A stretch of 6,881 nucleotides of DNA, from positions 148 to 7,028 of the forward strand of contig DBDM01000013.1 in NCBI GenBank assembly GCA_002293585.1. The letters are read 5' to 3'. This DNA comes from Bacteroidales bacterium UBA932. GTDB lineage: Bacteria > Bacteroidota > Bacteroidia > Bacteroidales > UBA932. Of the stretch, positions 1 through 5,754 are shown one piece after another. Under the pieces are notes generated by a model that did not search any database, was not told the DNA's origin, and was given only the letters and a program-made list of their open reading frames with translations. The translations under genes and the position numbers were made by a program. Position 1 is the first letter of the stretch. Every line of letters begins with the position of its first letter.

Positions 1-166
1 ATCCTTTGCCCAACGCTTAGTGCAGGAAAACGGCGTGGCCGTGATCCCCGGCGATTCGTTCGGCGCAGCCTACCGCGACTATATCCGCCTCTCCTACTGC
101 GTGGACATGCCGGTGCTGAAAGCCGCCCTCGACCGTATCAAAGACTTTGTCGCTAAATTAAAATAA
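1..166 (+). CDS. Class I/II PLP-dependent aminotransferase, C-terminal fragment
   Basis: Only the last 54 codons lie in the window; the reading frame starts at base 2 and ends with TAA at 164-166. The fragment carries the C-terminal signature of the aspartate-aminotransferase fold: a GVAVIPGDSFG strand-turn, then YIRLSYC, whose Arg (codon 86-88) corresponds to the conserved Arg that binds the substrate alpha-carboxylate in this family, then a final amphipathic helix ending in KLK. The missing N-terminal part should hold the PLP-binding Lys. Substrate cannot be decided from this tail; aspartate/tyrosine-type enzymes are the closest in style. The stop is only two bases before the nadE ATG, so the two genes are almost certainly cotranscribed and probably translationally coupled. 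The family call is fairly firm, the substrate unknown. Confidence 0.85.
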   Translation, partial: SFAQRLVQENGVAVIPGDSFGAAYRDYIRLSYCVDMPVLKAALDRIKDFVAKLK

Positions 167-168
167 CC

Positions 169-2085
169 ATGGATTTCGGATTTGTCAAATTAGCTATTGC
201 CACGCCTATCGTGCGTGTGGCCGATTGCGGCTATAACGGCCTGCAGGTGGAAACATTGATTAAAGAAGCAGCCGAACAGCAGGTGCAGATCGTATGCTTC
301 CCCGAACTGTGCATCACAGCCTACACCTGTGGCGACCTTTTCTTTCAAAAAGCCCTGCTCGACGAGGCTGAAAACACGCTCGAACGCTTGCTCGAAAGTA
401 CCAGGAAATATGGCCTGCTTTGCGTGGTGGGCATGCCGGTGACCGACGGCACACAAATTTTCAATGCGGCGGTGGCTTTTCAGTCGGGGAAAATATTGGC
501 GGTAGTGCCTAAAACTTTCCTGCCCAACTATAGTGAATTTTACGAAAAACGCTGGTTCGTGCCGGCCTCTTCGGCGTTGACCGGCGTGTTCCACCTGTGC
601 GGACAAACAGTGCCTTTCGGCGCCAACATCCTGCTGCAAGGCGGCGGCGCCTGCGTGAGTATTGAAATTTGTGAAGACCTGTGGATGCCGCACTCGCCCA
701 CCATTCATCATGCGCAACACGGCGCCAACATCCTGCTCAACCTTTCGGCCAGTAACGACGTGGTAGGTAAAAATACCGTGCGCCGCGATTTGGTGGTGCA
801 GCAATCATCACGCTGCAAGGCAGCCTACGCCTACGCTTCTGCGGGCTTCGGCGAATCAACTACCGACGTGGTGTTTTCCGGCAGCGGCTATATTGCCGAA
901 TTAGGCGTATTGCTCGCCGAACACGAACGGTTCAGGCTGAATAACCAACTGACCATTGCCGATATCGACCTTGAACGCATGTCCATCGACCGCAAGCGCC
1001 ACACCAGTTTCACTACGCCCCTGGCGCCCGAAACCGATATGTACCGCCGCGTGGCCTTCAACCTTGCGCCATGCAAAAAAGCGGCTGTAATGCGTGCTTT
1101 CGATCCGCATCCTTTCATCAATAAGGCTACGCTGGACGAAGACTGCGAAGAAATTCTGTCCATTCAATCGGCCGGATTGGCTAAGCGTTTGTTACACACC
1201 GGTTCGAAAAAAGTAGTGCTGGGCGTGTCGGGCGGCTTGGATTCCACCCTTGCCCTGCTGGTATGTGCGCGCACGTTTGACAGGCTGGACATACCGCGGA
1301 AAAATATTGTGGGCGTCACCATGCCGGGCTTCGGTACCACAGGCCGCACACATCAAAACGCTAAAGCCTTGATGAAAGCGCTCAATATCGACAGTCGCGA
1401 AATAGACATCGTTCCCGCCTGCCTGCAACATTTCAAAGATATCAACCACAACCCCGCGGAGCCGGATGCCTGTTATGAAAACACACAGGCGCGTGAACGC
1501 ACACAACTGTTGATGGATATAGCCAACAAAGAAAACGCCTTAGTCATCGGCACCGGCGATTTATCGGAGCTGGCGCTGGGATGGACAACCTACAACGGCG
1601 ACCACATGTCGATGTACGGTGTGAACGCCTCTATTCCTAAAACGTTTATACGGCACATTATCGGCTATGTCGCCGGCCTGAAAGAACAGCAGGGGAGGGA
1701 TACCCTGAACGATATACTCAACACGCCGGTGAGTCCCGAGCTGTTGCCTGCCGATAAAAAAGGAGAAATATTGCAGAAAACCGAAGACCTGGTAGGGCCT
1801 TTCGAATTGCATGATTTCTTCTTGTATTACACCCTGCGATTCGGTTTCCGTCCCACGAAAATTTACTTCCTGGCGCAACGCGCTTTTGCAGGTAAATATG
1901 ATGAAATGGAATTGAAAAGATGGCTGCATTTATTCTTCAAACGGTTTTTCAGCCAGCAATTCAAGCGTTCCTGCCTGCCCGACGGGCCGAAAGTAGGCGC
2001 CCTCAGCCTCTCGCCCCGCGGCGACTGGCGTATGCCTTCCGATGCCGTCGCCCATCTCTGGATGGAAGAAATCGAGGCGCTATAA
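169..2085 (+). CDS. nadE: Glutamine-dependent NAD(+) synthetase (NadE, two-domain form)
   Basis: This cytoplasmic enzyme makes NAD from deamido-NAD, ATP and glutamine, the last step of NAD biosynthesis. Residues 1 to about 290 form a nitrilase-type glutaminase domain with the full Glu-Lys-Cys triad visible: E46 in FPELCIT, K115 in PKTFLPN, C168 in EICEDLW. Residues about 325-638 form the synthetase domain: the ATP-pyrophosphatase P-loop SGGLDST at 354-360, TGDLSELALGW at 462-472, and the NGDHMSMYGVNASIPKT stretch around 476-492. The length (638 residues) is normal for the fused form, as in Mycobacterium NadE, so no separate amidotransferase is needed. The ATG is chosen because the nitrilase domain begins within a few residues of it. 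No Shine-Dalgarno is visible; initiation probably depends on coupling to the aminotransferase stop two bases upstream. The last six bases (CTATAA) are shared with the convergent gene. Confidence 0.97.
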   Translation: MDFGFVKLAIATPIVRVADCGYNGLQVETLIKEAAEQQVQIVCFPELCITAYTCGDLFFQKALLDEAENTLERLLESTRKYGLLCVVGMPVTDGTQIFNAAVAFQSGKILAVVPKTFLPNYSEFYEKRWFVPASSALTGVFHLCGQTVPFGANILLQGGGACVSIEICEDLWMPHSPTIHHAQHGANILLNLSASNDVVGKNTVRRDLVVQQSSRCKAAYAYASAGFGESTTDVVFSGSGYIAELGVLLAEHERFRLNNQLTIADIDLERMSIDRKRHTSFTTPLAPETDMYRRVAFNLAPCKKAAVMRAFDPHPFINKATLDEDCEEILSIQSAGLAKRLLHTGSKKVVLGVSGGLDSTLALLVCARTFDRLDIPRKNIVGVTMPGFGTTGRTHQNAKALMKALNIDSREIDIVPACLQHFKDINHNPAEPDACYENTQARERTQLLMDIANKENALVIGTGDLSELALGWTTYNGDHMSMYGVNASIPKTFIRHIIGYVAGLKEQQGRDTLNDILNTPVSPELLPADKKGEILQKTEDLVGPFELHDFFLYYTLRFGFRPTKIYFLAQRAFAGKYDEMELKRWLHLFFKRFFSQQFKRSCLPDGPKVGALSLSPRGDWRMPSDAVAHLWMEEIEAL

Positions 2086-2514
2086 TTGCCGTTTCGCCAT
2101 TCTCCGGCGCACTGCCGCATCGGCCAACAGCAGCGCCGCGCCCGCCAACATCCCGCTGATCACGGTAGGGGAGTAGTCCGCGTGGAATATAGGGTTGAAA
2201 ATGGAGGATAATGCCTGGCCTGCGTTATGGAAAAAGGGTTGCACGTATAACGTATTCCAATCAAAGAAATAGTCGGCCGCCCACCACCCGCCGGCCAGTA
2301 CCGCAAGACTTCCCGCACAGATAGCTATAATGGCCCGCACACTAAGATGGCGGACATGCGCTATGTCAATGCTTGAAGCAAAACGTGATGCAGCCTTGCG
2401 TTCAACCGCCGGCAGTTCGGCAATGGTATCCATTAATTTCGCCGTGAAATCAACACCGGTTTTTTCCACCGGCAGTTGTTGCAACAATTCGTCTATATTA
2501 GTCATATCATCCAT
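2080..2514 (-). CDS. Small two-helix membrane protein, candidate anti-sigma factor
   Basis: 144 residues, no family recognised with confidence. The first ~58 residues are soluble and look helical (NIDELLQQLPVEKTGVDF, then TAKLMDTIAEL). A hydrophobic segment follows at about 61-80 and a second at about 117-135, ending in the basic tail RRRMAKRQL. With both ends cytoplasmic, the N-terminal part could hold a sigma factor at the membrane. There is no HxxxCxxC zinc anti-sigma motif; the only Cys (residue 66) is inside helix 1. The ATG at 2514 overlaps the end of the sigma gene by 8 bp; a second ATG (codon 4, 2505-2503) sits one base after the sigma stop (TGA-T-ATG), so stop-restart coupling would give a 141-residue product. 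The anti-sigma role is inferred from position and topology; a generic membrane protein cotranscribed with the sigma factor is the alternative. Confidence 0.8.
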   Translation of the reverse strand: MDDMTNIDELLQQLPVEKTGVDFTAKLMDTIAELPAVERKAASRFASSIDIAHVRHLSVRAIIAICAGSLAVLAGGWWAADYFFDWNTLYVQPFFHNAGQALSSIFNPIFHADYSPTVISGMLAGAALLLADAAVRRRMAKRQL

Positions 2515-3037
2515 TTTTCATCAGTTCTTTTAATTTCTGCCTTGTCCGGTGCAGCTTTACCTTCGTGTTCGATGTGCTCAAGCCCGTGATCCGGCAGATA
2601 TCTTCTATCGATTTATTTTCCGTGTAAAACAACGTGATCAACACCGCTTCTTCCGCCGGCAACCTCTCTACAGCCCGGTGTAATTGCCGGAATAGCTCTT
2701 CTCTCTCTTCATACTCGTGCTCGTCGGCAATATGCAGGTTCTGCTCGGGAAGATCCTGCACGGGCAATTGCCGTTTCCGCAGTGCGGATATTGCCGTGTT
2801 ATAAGCAATGCGGAACAGCCAGGTCGACAACCGCGCTTCCTGCTTGAACTTGTGCAGTTCGAGATAGGCCTTTAAGAAAACATCCTGTGCAATTTCCTCG
2901 GCCCATTCGCGCCGGCGTACGATACGCAATACCAGCGTGAACACGTGGTCTTTATGGGCATCCGTCAATAGGGCGAAGGCCCGGGTGTCGCCCTGCAGTA
3001 CCTGTTCAATGAGCTGTTTTTCGCACTGTTTTTCCAT
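2507..3037 (-). CDS. ECF-family (sigma-70 group IV) RNA polymerase sigma factor
   Basis: A 176-residue alternative sigma factor of normal ECF length. The N-terminus has the usual LIEQVLQGDTRAFALL entry into region 2; region 2 continues to about residue 90, with AEEIAQDVFLKAY (46-58) and the promoter-melting/-10-binding part containing STWLFRIAYNTAISALRKR (71-89). An acidic linker (93-115, EHEYEEREE) separates it from region 4 (about 116-172), whose helix-turn-helix reads SIEDICRITGLSTSNTK (143-159) followed by VKLHRTRQKLKELM. There is no extra C-terminal domain. The start at 3037 puts the first conserved helix at the expected distance. It is first in an operon with the overlapping membrane protein, and an ECF-style promoter lies immediately upstream, which suggests autoregulation. 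Subgroup and stimulus cannot be told from the sequence. Confidence 0.95.
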   Translation of the reverse strand: MEKQCEKQLIEQVLQGDTRAFALLTDAHKDHVFTLVLRIVRRREWAEEIAQDVFLKAYLELHKFKQEARLSTWLFRIAYNTAISALRKRQLPVQDLPEQNLHIADEHEYEEREELFRQLHRAVERLPAEEAVLITLFYTENKSIEDICRITGLSTSNTKVKLHRTRQKLKELMKNG

Positions 3038-3049
3038 GTCATTTCTTTT

Positions 3050-3075
3050 GACGCCGGAAATCCGGACAGGTTACA
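3050..3075 (-). promoter_or_regulatory. ECF-type promoter of the sigma/anti-sigma operon
   Basis: Read on the minus strand: TGTAACCT (3075-3068) as -35 and GCGTCAAAAG (CGTC at 3053-3050) as -10, with 16 bases between the AAC and CGTC cores. An AAC-containing -35 and a CGTC/GTC -10 at this spacing is the general ECF promoter form. The sigma ATG lies only 12 bases after CGTC, so the leader would be roughly 5-8 bases. A CCGGA-AA-TCCGG palindrome (3054-3065) fills part of this spacer and is absent from the twin promoter. Confidence 0.75.
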
Positions 3076-3085
3076 GTCATTTTTT

Positions 3086-3111
3086 TGTAACCTCAAAACT
3101 TTTCCCGCGTC
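3086..3111 (+). promoter_or_regulatory. ECF-type promoter of the divergent membrane protein gene
   Basis: Plus-strand TGTAACCT (3086-3093) and GCGTCAAAAG (CGTC at 3108-3111), again with exactly 16 bases between AAC and CGTC, matching the sigma-operon promoter base for base in both elements. Transcription would begin near 3117-3120, leaving an A-rich leader of about 30 bases before the ATG at 3151. The identity with the promoter in front of the sigma gene is the main argument that the sigma factor drives this gene too. Confidence 0.75.
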
Positions 3112-3150
3112 AAAAGAGCAAAACAAAGTTAAACATTAAAATTAATTATT

Positions 3151-3516
3151 ATGACAGAAATTATTATTGTTCCGGTTATTTTTATCATTTTTTATATGAT
3201 TATCGAACTTTTTGTTCACCGTAAGGAACGTTTGATGATTATAGAGAAAGCATCTCAAAACCAATCGTTTAATATTGGAGAAATGCTGAAGAATGTAGCG
3301 CCCGGTTTTTCATTTTCCGGCCTGAAAATCGGTTGCCTGCTGGTTGGACTGGGCCTCGGCTTTTTTGTGAGCTTTGGAGTTAGATTGGGACTAAATGAAT
3401 GGACTCAGATGGGCCAGATTGGCCGGTCTTTTTACATGATGGATACAGCAGCGGTATTGACCTTCGGCGGACTGGGATTGATGGTTGCTTATTTAATCGA
3501 AAGACGGAAAAAATAA
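3151..3516 (+). CDS. Three-helix inner-membrane protein, DUF6249-like
   Basis: 121 residues. Hydrophobic segments lie at about 3-21, 57-76 and 98-116. After the first helix comes a charged stretch HRKERLMIIEK (23-33) typical of small Bacteroidota proteins I associate with DUF6249; that family name is from memory and should be checked. A short soluble loop (34-55) precedes helix 2, and the protein ends ERRKK just after helix 3. No catalytic or metal-binding motif is visible and the biochemical role is unknown. It is divergent from the sigma gene and shares its promoter layout, so it is likely a target of that sigma factor and may feed back on it or serve the same envelope response. The ATG at 3151 starts the first helix and suits the promoter position. 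A strong terminator follows at once, so it is a single-gene transcript. Confidence 0.88.
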   Translation: MTEIIIVPVIFIIFYMIIELFVHRKERLMIIEKASQNQSFNIGEMLKNVAPGFSFSGLKIGCLLVGLGLGFFVSFGVRLGLNEWTQMGQIGRSFYMMDTAAVLTFGGLGLMVAYLIERRKK

Positions 3517-3518
3517 AT

Positions 3519-3564
3519 AAAAATATCCCCTAAAAGCAGTTCGGCCTTCAGGGGATATTTTTTT
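3519..3564. terminator. Bidirectional intrinsic terminator
   Basis: A perfect 13-bp stem (3519-3531 with 3550-3562) built on CCCCT/AGGGG and flanked by A-runs on the left and T-runs on the right, with an 18-base loop that could add an AAG/CTT pairing. Because the outer stem is A-rich on one side and T-rich on the other, RNA from either strand ends the hairpin in a U-run. It sits between convergent genes ending at 3516 (plus) and 3579 (minus) and can serve both. Confidence 0.92.
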
Positions 3565-3578
3565 ATGCTTTTTGTTGC

Positions 3579-5009
3579 CTACTTGTTATCCGCAGGAATA
3601 ATCAGCGTTTGCAGTGACTGGGCAGGCATCTTAAATTCCGCCGTACAATCATTCAAACGGATTTTCGGCGTAACATCTTTTTCAGTGGTGTTGAGTACCA
3701 CCACCACAATTTCACCGTCGGGGTTACGGAAAGCAGTAACTTTTACGGCATCATTGTAGGTGCTGCAGCCTATCCTGACCGCATCGCGGCGGATGAACTT
3801 AGAAAAATGCCCTATCGTATAATAAAGCGGCCCGAGGGTAAATTCCTTGTTGTTCTCGTCAACATAAACCGGCGCTTTTACACCGGTGTCACGGTCGTGG
3901 TAAGGACCGCCCTTTGAATCCACGATCATGTTCCAGTCCACCGAAGCAGCCATGAAATTGTTGAAATTACGGATCATTTCGTTAGCATATTGCTCCACTT
4001 CGCCCCATTGAGAATCTCGGTTGATTTCCGTGCCAATGCAAAATTCAGTAGCGATCAGCGGTTTGTTGGGATACAGCTCATGCGCCATCCGCAAATTATC
4101 AAAGTGGTCGCCCGAATACCAGTGGAAACCCATGCCCCAAATGGCTTTTTCCGCACCCGGCACCGACATGGCTTCCCTTGCACGCTCCATTACACGCTCT
4201 TTATTGTGATCCCACACTATAATATTAGTTGTTCCGAAACCGTTTTCATCCAACGCCGGACGAAGGAATTTGGCGGCAAATTCACCCTCTTCCCGGCCTG
4301 TCCAAACGCAGCTTTCCCAAGTCTGTATGGCTTTTGGTTCATTCTGAATGGAAACAGCAAAAAAATCGATATTTTCTTTTTTATATTCTTTCAGGTATAA
4401 AGCAAAATAGTTGGCCCAGGCGGAATAATATTCCGGCAAAAGGCGCCCACCCTTGATCATGCTCTTATTGTCCTTCATCCAGGCCGGGGGCGACCAGGGC
4501 GAAGCAAAAAGCCACAGCTCGGGATTCGCTTTCCGCGCTGCCCGGATCATCGGTAAAATATATTTTCTATCCCGCTCGATATTGAATGTTTTTAACTCGG
4601 TATCACCGTCTTGCACATAAGTATATTGGTTGAGCGAAAAATCAGAGGAATGAATATGCGTGCGACAAAAATTCAGCCCGATACCGCTTTTCCCGAAGAA
4701 AGCTTCCGTCAATTGTTGCTGTAAACCGGGACTTAACAGCGAAAAATTGTACGCCGATGTTTCGGTAAATGCGCCGCCAAAACCAATCACTTGCTGATAC
4801 TTAAATTCAGGATAGATGTTGATCAACAAATTTTCGGTTTCAACATCCTGATTGAAAACAATACCTTCCTGCTCCGTAAGCATTGCTGTTTCCTTTGCCG
4901 AACTGGCGAAAATTTTCACTTTTTTGCCTTCTGTTTGAGCAGAAAGCGATAAGGAAAGAACAGTTAAAACGACGACAGTCGCTACTTTTTTTGTTAAGTG
5001 TTTTTTCAT
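3579..5009 (-). CDS. Secreted glycoside hydrolase family 30 (glucosylceramidase-like)
   Basis: 476 residues. A signal peptide covers about 1-24 (MKKHLTKK, hydrophobic core, LSLSAQ) with no lipobox Cys, so the enzyme should be released to the periplasm or exported. The (beta/alpha)8 domain starts near GFGGAFTETSAYNFSLLS (76-93), a GH30 hallmark shared with human glucocerebrosidase, followed by SSDFSLNQYTY (121-131) and FASPWSPPAWMK (168-179). The likely acid/base is E224 in SIQNEP and the nucleophile E322 in ATEFC, both in place. A small beta-sandwich (about 405-473) closes the protein, as usual in GH30. Substrate is undecided: beta-glucosylceramide, beta-1,6-glucan and beta-xyloside/fucoside activities all occur in the family, and Bacteroides has beta-1,6-glucanases of this type. 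No SusC/SusD or other glycosidase is adjacent, so it is not visibly in a polysaccharide utilisation locus. It is transcribed alone. Confidence 0.95.
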   Translation of the reverse strand: MKKHLTKKVATVVVLTVLSLSLSAQTEGKKVKIFASSAKETAMLTEQEGIVFNQDVETENLLINIYPEFKYQQVIGFGGAFTETSAYNFSLLSPGLQQQLTEAFFGKSGIGLNFCRTHIHSSDFSLNQYTYVQDGDTELKTFNIERDRKYILPMIRAARKANPELWLFASPWSPPAWMKDNKSMIKGGRLLPEYYSAWANYFALYLKEYKKENIDFFAVSIQNEPKAIQTWESCVWTGREEGEFAAKFLRPALDENGFGTTNIIVWDHNKERVMERAREAMSVPGAEKAIWGMGFHWYSGDHFDNLRMAHELYPNKPLIATEFCIGTEINRDSQWGEVEQYANEMIRNFNNFMAASVDWNMIVDSKGGPYHDRDTGVKAPVYVDENNKEFTLGPLYYTIGHFSKFIRRDAVRIGCSTYNDAVKVTAFRNPDGEIVVVVLNTTEKDVTPKIRLNDCTAEFKMPAQSLQTLIIPADNK

Positions 5010-5053
5010 GTTTTATCTAATAAAAGGTTCATTTTCAATTCAAATATGAGGGT

Positions 5054-5061
5054 CAAAGATA
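5054..5061 (-). promoter_or_regulatory. Probable primary-sigma -7 element for the GH30 gene
   Basis: On the minus strand TATCTTTG exactly fits the Bacteroidota TAnnTTTG element, about 45 bases before the GH30 ATG. The expected TTTG upstream box is not clear at 19-21 bases; that region is occupied by the hairpin of the upstream gene's terminator. A weaker CATATTTG lies at 5041-5048. Confidence 0.5.
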
Positions 5062-5073
5062 AACATTTTTATT

Positions 5074-5109
5074 AAAAAAACCTCTTACAGCTTTTTGCCG
5101 CAAGAGGTT
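5074..5109 (-). terminator. Intrinsic terminator of the DUF1573 gene (minus-strand specific)
   Basis: Minus-strand RNA can form an 8-bp stem AACCUCUU/AAGAGGUU (5109-5102 with 5086-5079) that continues for five more pairs (two of them G-U) to an AAAAA loop, followed by a U-run at 5078-5074. In plus-strand RNA the two wobble pairs become A-C mismatches and no U-run follows, so it is built for the minus strand. It lies 25 bases after the DUF1573 stop. Confidence 0.88.
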
Positions 5110-5133
5110 CTTGTAGTTAAAACAGGCGCTTTC

Positions 5134-5538
5134 TTACTGCTGGGACTGTGCTGCTACCACATTGCCTTTAATGTGCAACACAATGAGACCGGGGGTGCCG
5201 TTGGAAGTAACCGACAGCGTTTTGTCAAAGGGCATAACGCCACCGGGGTTATAAGTGGCGCGCACTTCCCCTTTTTGTCCGGGAGCTACCGGTTCCCGCG
5301 TCCAGCCCGGCGAGGTGCAACCGCACGAAGCCTGTACGTTTTGAATGATCAGCGGCTCGGTGCCCGTGTTGGTAAATTCGAAGACATGCGTCTGCGGCCC
5401 TGCGGTCTGTTCAATGTTGCCGAAATCATGCACTAACTGAGTAAACACAATAGTAGTGTCGGATTGGGCCGGCGCCTGTGCGGTCGCGCTGAAACCGAAA
5501 CCTAAGCAAACAGCGGCGAGTAAAATAATTTTTTTCAT
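5134..5538 (-). CDS. Secreted DUF1573 domain protein
   Basis: 134 residues with a signal peptide (about 1-20, ending SATA before QAP). The Cys at 11 is preceded by Val, so it does not make a lipobox. The rest is one DUF1573 unit, an Ig-like beta-sandwich common in Bacteroidota: HDFGNIEQ (37-44), HVFEFTNTGTEPLII (51-65), then the family's most conserved strip VQASCGCTSPGW (68-79) with C72 and C74, VAPGQKGEV (84-92) and TSNGTPGLIVLHIKGNV (111-127). The molecular role of the family is not established; the paired cysteines could be redox- or metal-active but this is speculation. It is a single-gene transcript with its own promoter and terminator. The ATG at 5538 is chosen because it begins the MKK signal peptide directly. 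Confidence 0.93.
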   Translation of the reverse strand: MKKIILLAAVCLGFGFSATAQAPAQSDTTIVFTQLVHDFGNIEQTAGPQTHVFEFTNTGTEPLIIQNVQASCGCTSPGWTREPVAPGQKGEVRATYNPGGVMPFDKTLSVTSNGTPGLIVLHIKGNVVAAQSQQ

Positions 5539-5587
5539 ACGATTTATTAATTATGATTTAAACTTTAAATATCAGCATTTGAGACTG

Positions 5588-5618
5588 CAAAGATGGGGCT
5601 ACAAATTTAATGTTGCAA
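5588..5618 (-). promoter_or_regulatory. Primary-sigma promoter of the DUF1573 gene
   Basis: On the minus strand TTG (5618-5616), 20 bases, then CATCTTTG (5595-5588), one base off TAnnTTTG and followed by C as often seen in Bacteroidota. Transcription would begin near 5580, giving a leader of about 40 A/T-rich bases before the ATG at 5538. Confidence 0.6.
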
Positions 5619-5664
5619 TTTTTTTTATACAAATTAAAGTTTCTCCTTCTTCAAAAGATGGGGC
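5589..5664 (+). repeat. Direct repeat of AAAGATGGGGC in the divergent intergenic region
   Basis: An exact 11-mer occurs at 5589-5599 and again at 5654-5664, 65 bp apart, in the gap between the DUF1573 gene and the membrane regulator gene. The first copy overlaps the -7 element of the DUF1573 promoter. The wider context (CAAAGATGGGGCTAC against CAAAAGATGGGGCGAC) is also similar. It may be a paired regulator site or a relic of promoter duplication. The rest of this gap is A/T-rich with no gene visible. Confidence 0.5.
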
Positions 5665-5711
5665 GACCATCGAAAAAACGTCAAAAGAATGTAGTTTTTA
5701 TGTCAAAACGG

Positions 5712-5742
5712 TTTGAAATTAGAACTTTAGATTGTATATTTG
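5712..5742 (+). promoter_or_regulatory. Primary-sigma promoter of the membrane winged-helix regulator
   Basis: TTTG (5712-5715), 19 bases, TATATTTG (5735-5742): a full match to the Bacteroidota consensus in both boxes and in spacing. Transcription should begin around 5747, which leaves a leader of about 8 bases before the ATG at 5755 and rules out the in-frame TTG at 5740, which lies inside the promoter. Confidence 0.8.
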
Positions 5743-5754
5743 TACATGATTTCG

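Larger units (their letters stand above)
3044..3117. repeat. Concentric inverted repeats between the sigma operon and the divergent gene
   Basis: Two exact inverted repeats share one centre at 3080.5. The outer arms are 11 bp (TCTTTTGACGC at 3044-3054, GCGTCAAAAGA at 3107-3117). The inner arms are 8 bp (AGGTTACA at 3068-3075, TGTAACCT at 3086-3093). Between inner and outer arms the two sides also share TTTCC next to the outer arm (3101-3105 on plus and its mirror on minus), while the seven bases next to the inner arm differ. The arms coincide with the -35 and -10 elements of two divergent promoters, so the symmetry is best explained by promoter function rather than by an RNA hairpin. Confidence 0.9.

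Noticed and set aside
190..804. Long minus-strand open frame opposite nadE
   Set aside because: It lies wholly within the glutaminase domain of an unmistakable gene and its His/Gln-rich translation resembles no protein family.
2052..2065. CCATC/GATGG hairpin near the nadE end as a terminator
   Set aside because: Five-pair stem inside coding sequence with no U-run in either direction.
3054..3065. CCGGA-AA-TCCGG palindrome as a separate operator
   Set aside because: Only five bases per arm and limited to one promoter spacer; too short to call a site alone.
3990..4400. Plus-strand open frame opposite the GH30 gene
   Set aside because: Antisense shadow of a conserved catalytic domain with no promoter or recognisable motif.
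5679..5687. CGTCAAAAG, the same -10 string as in the ECF promoters, upstream of the regulator gene
   Set aside because: The position 16 bases upstream holds GGG (5660-5662), not AAC, and a perfect primary-sigma promoter explains the gene. Likely chance in A-rich DNA.
5740..5742. TTG as start of the membrane regulator
   Set aside because: The codon is part of the TATATTTG promoter element, so it would not be in the transcript.
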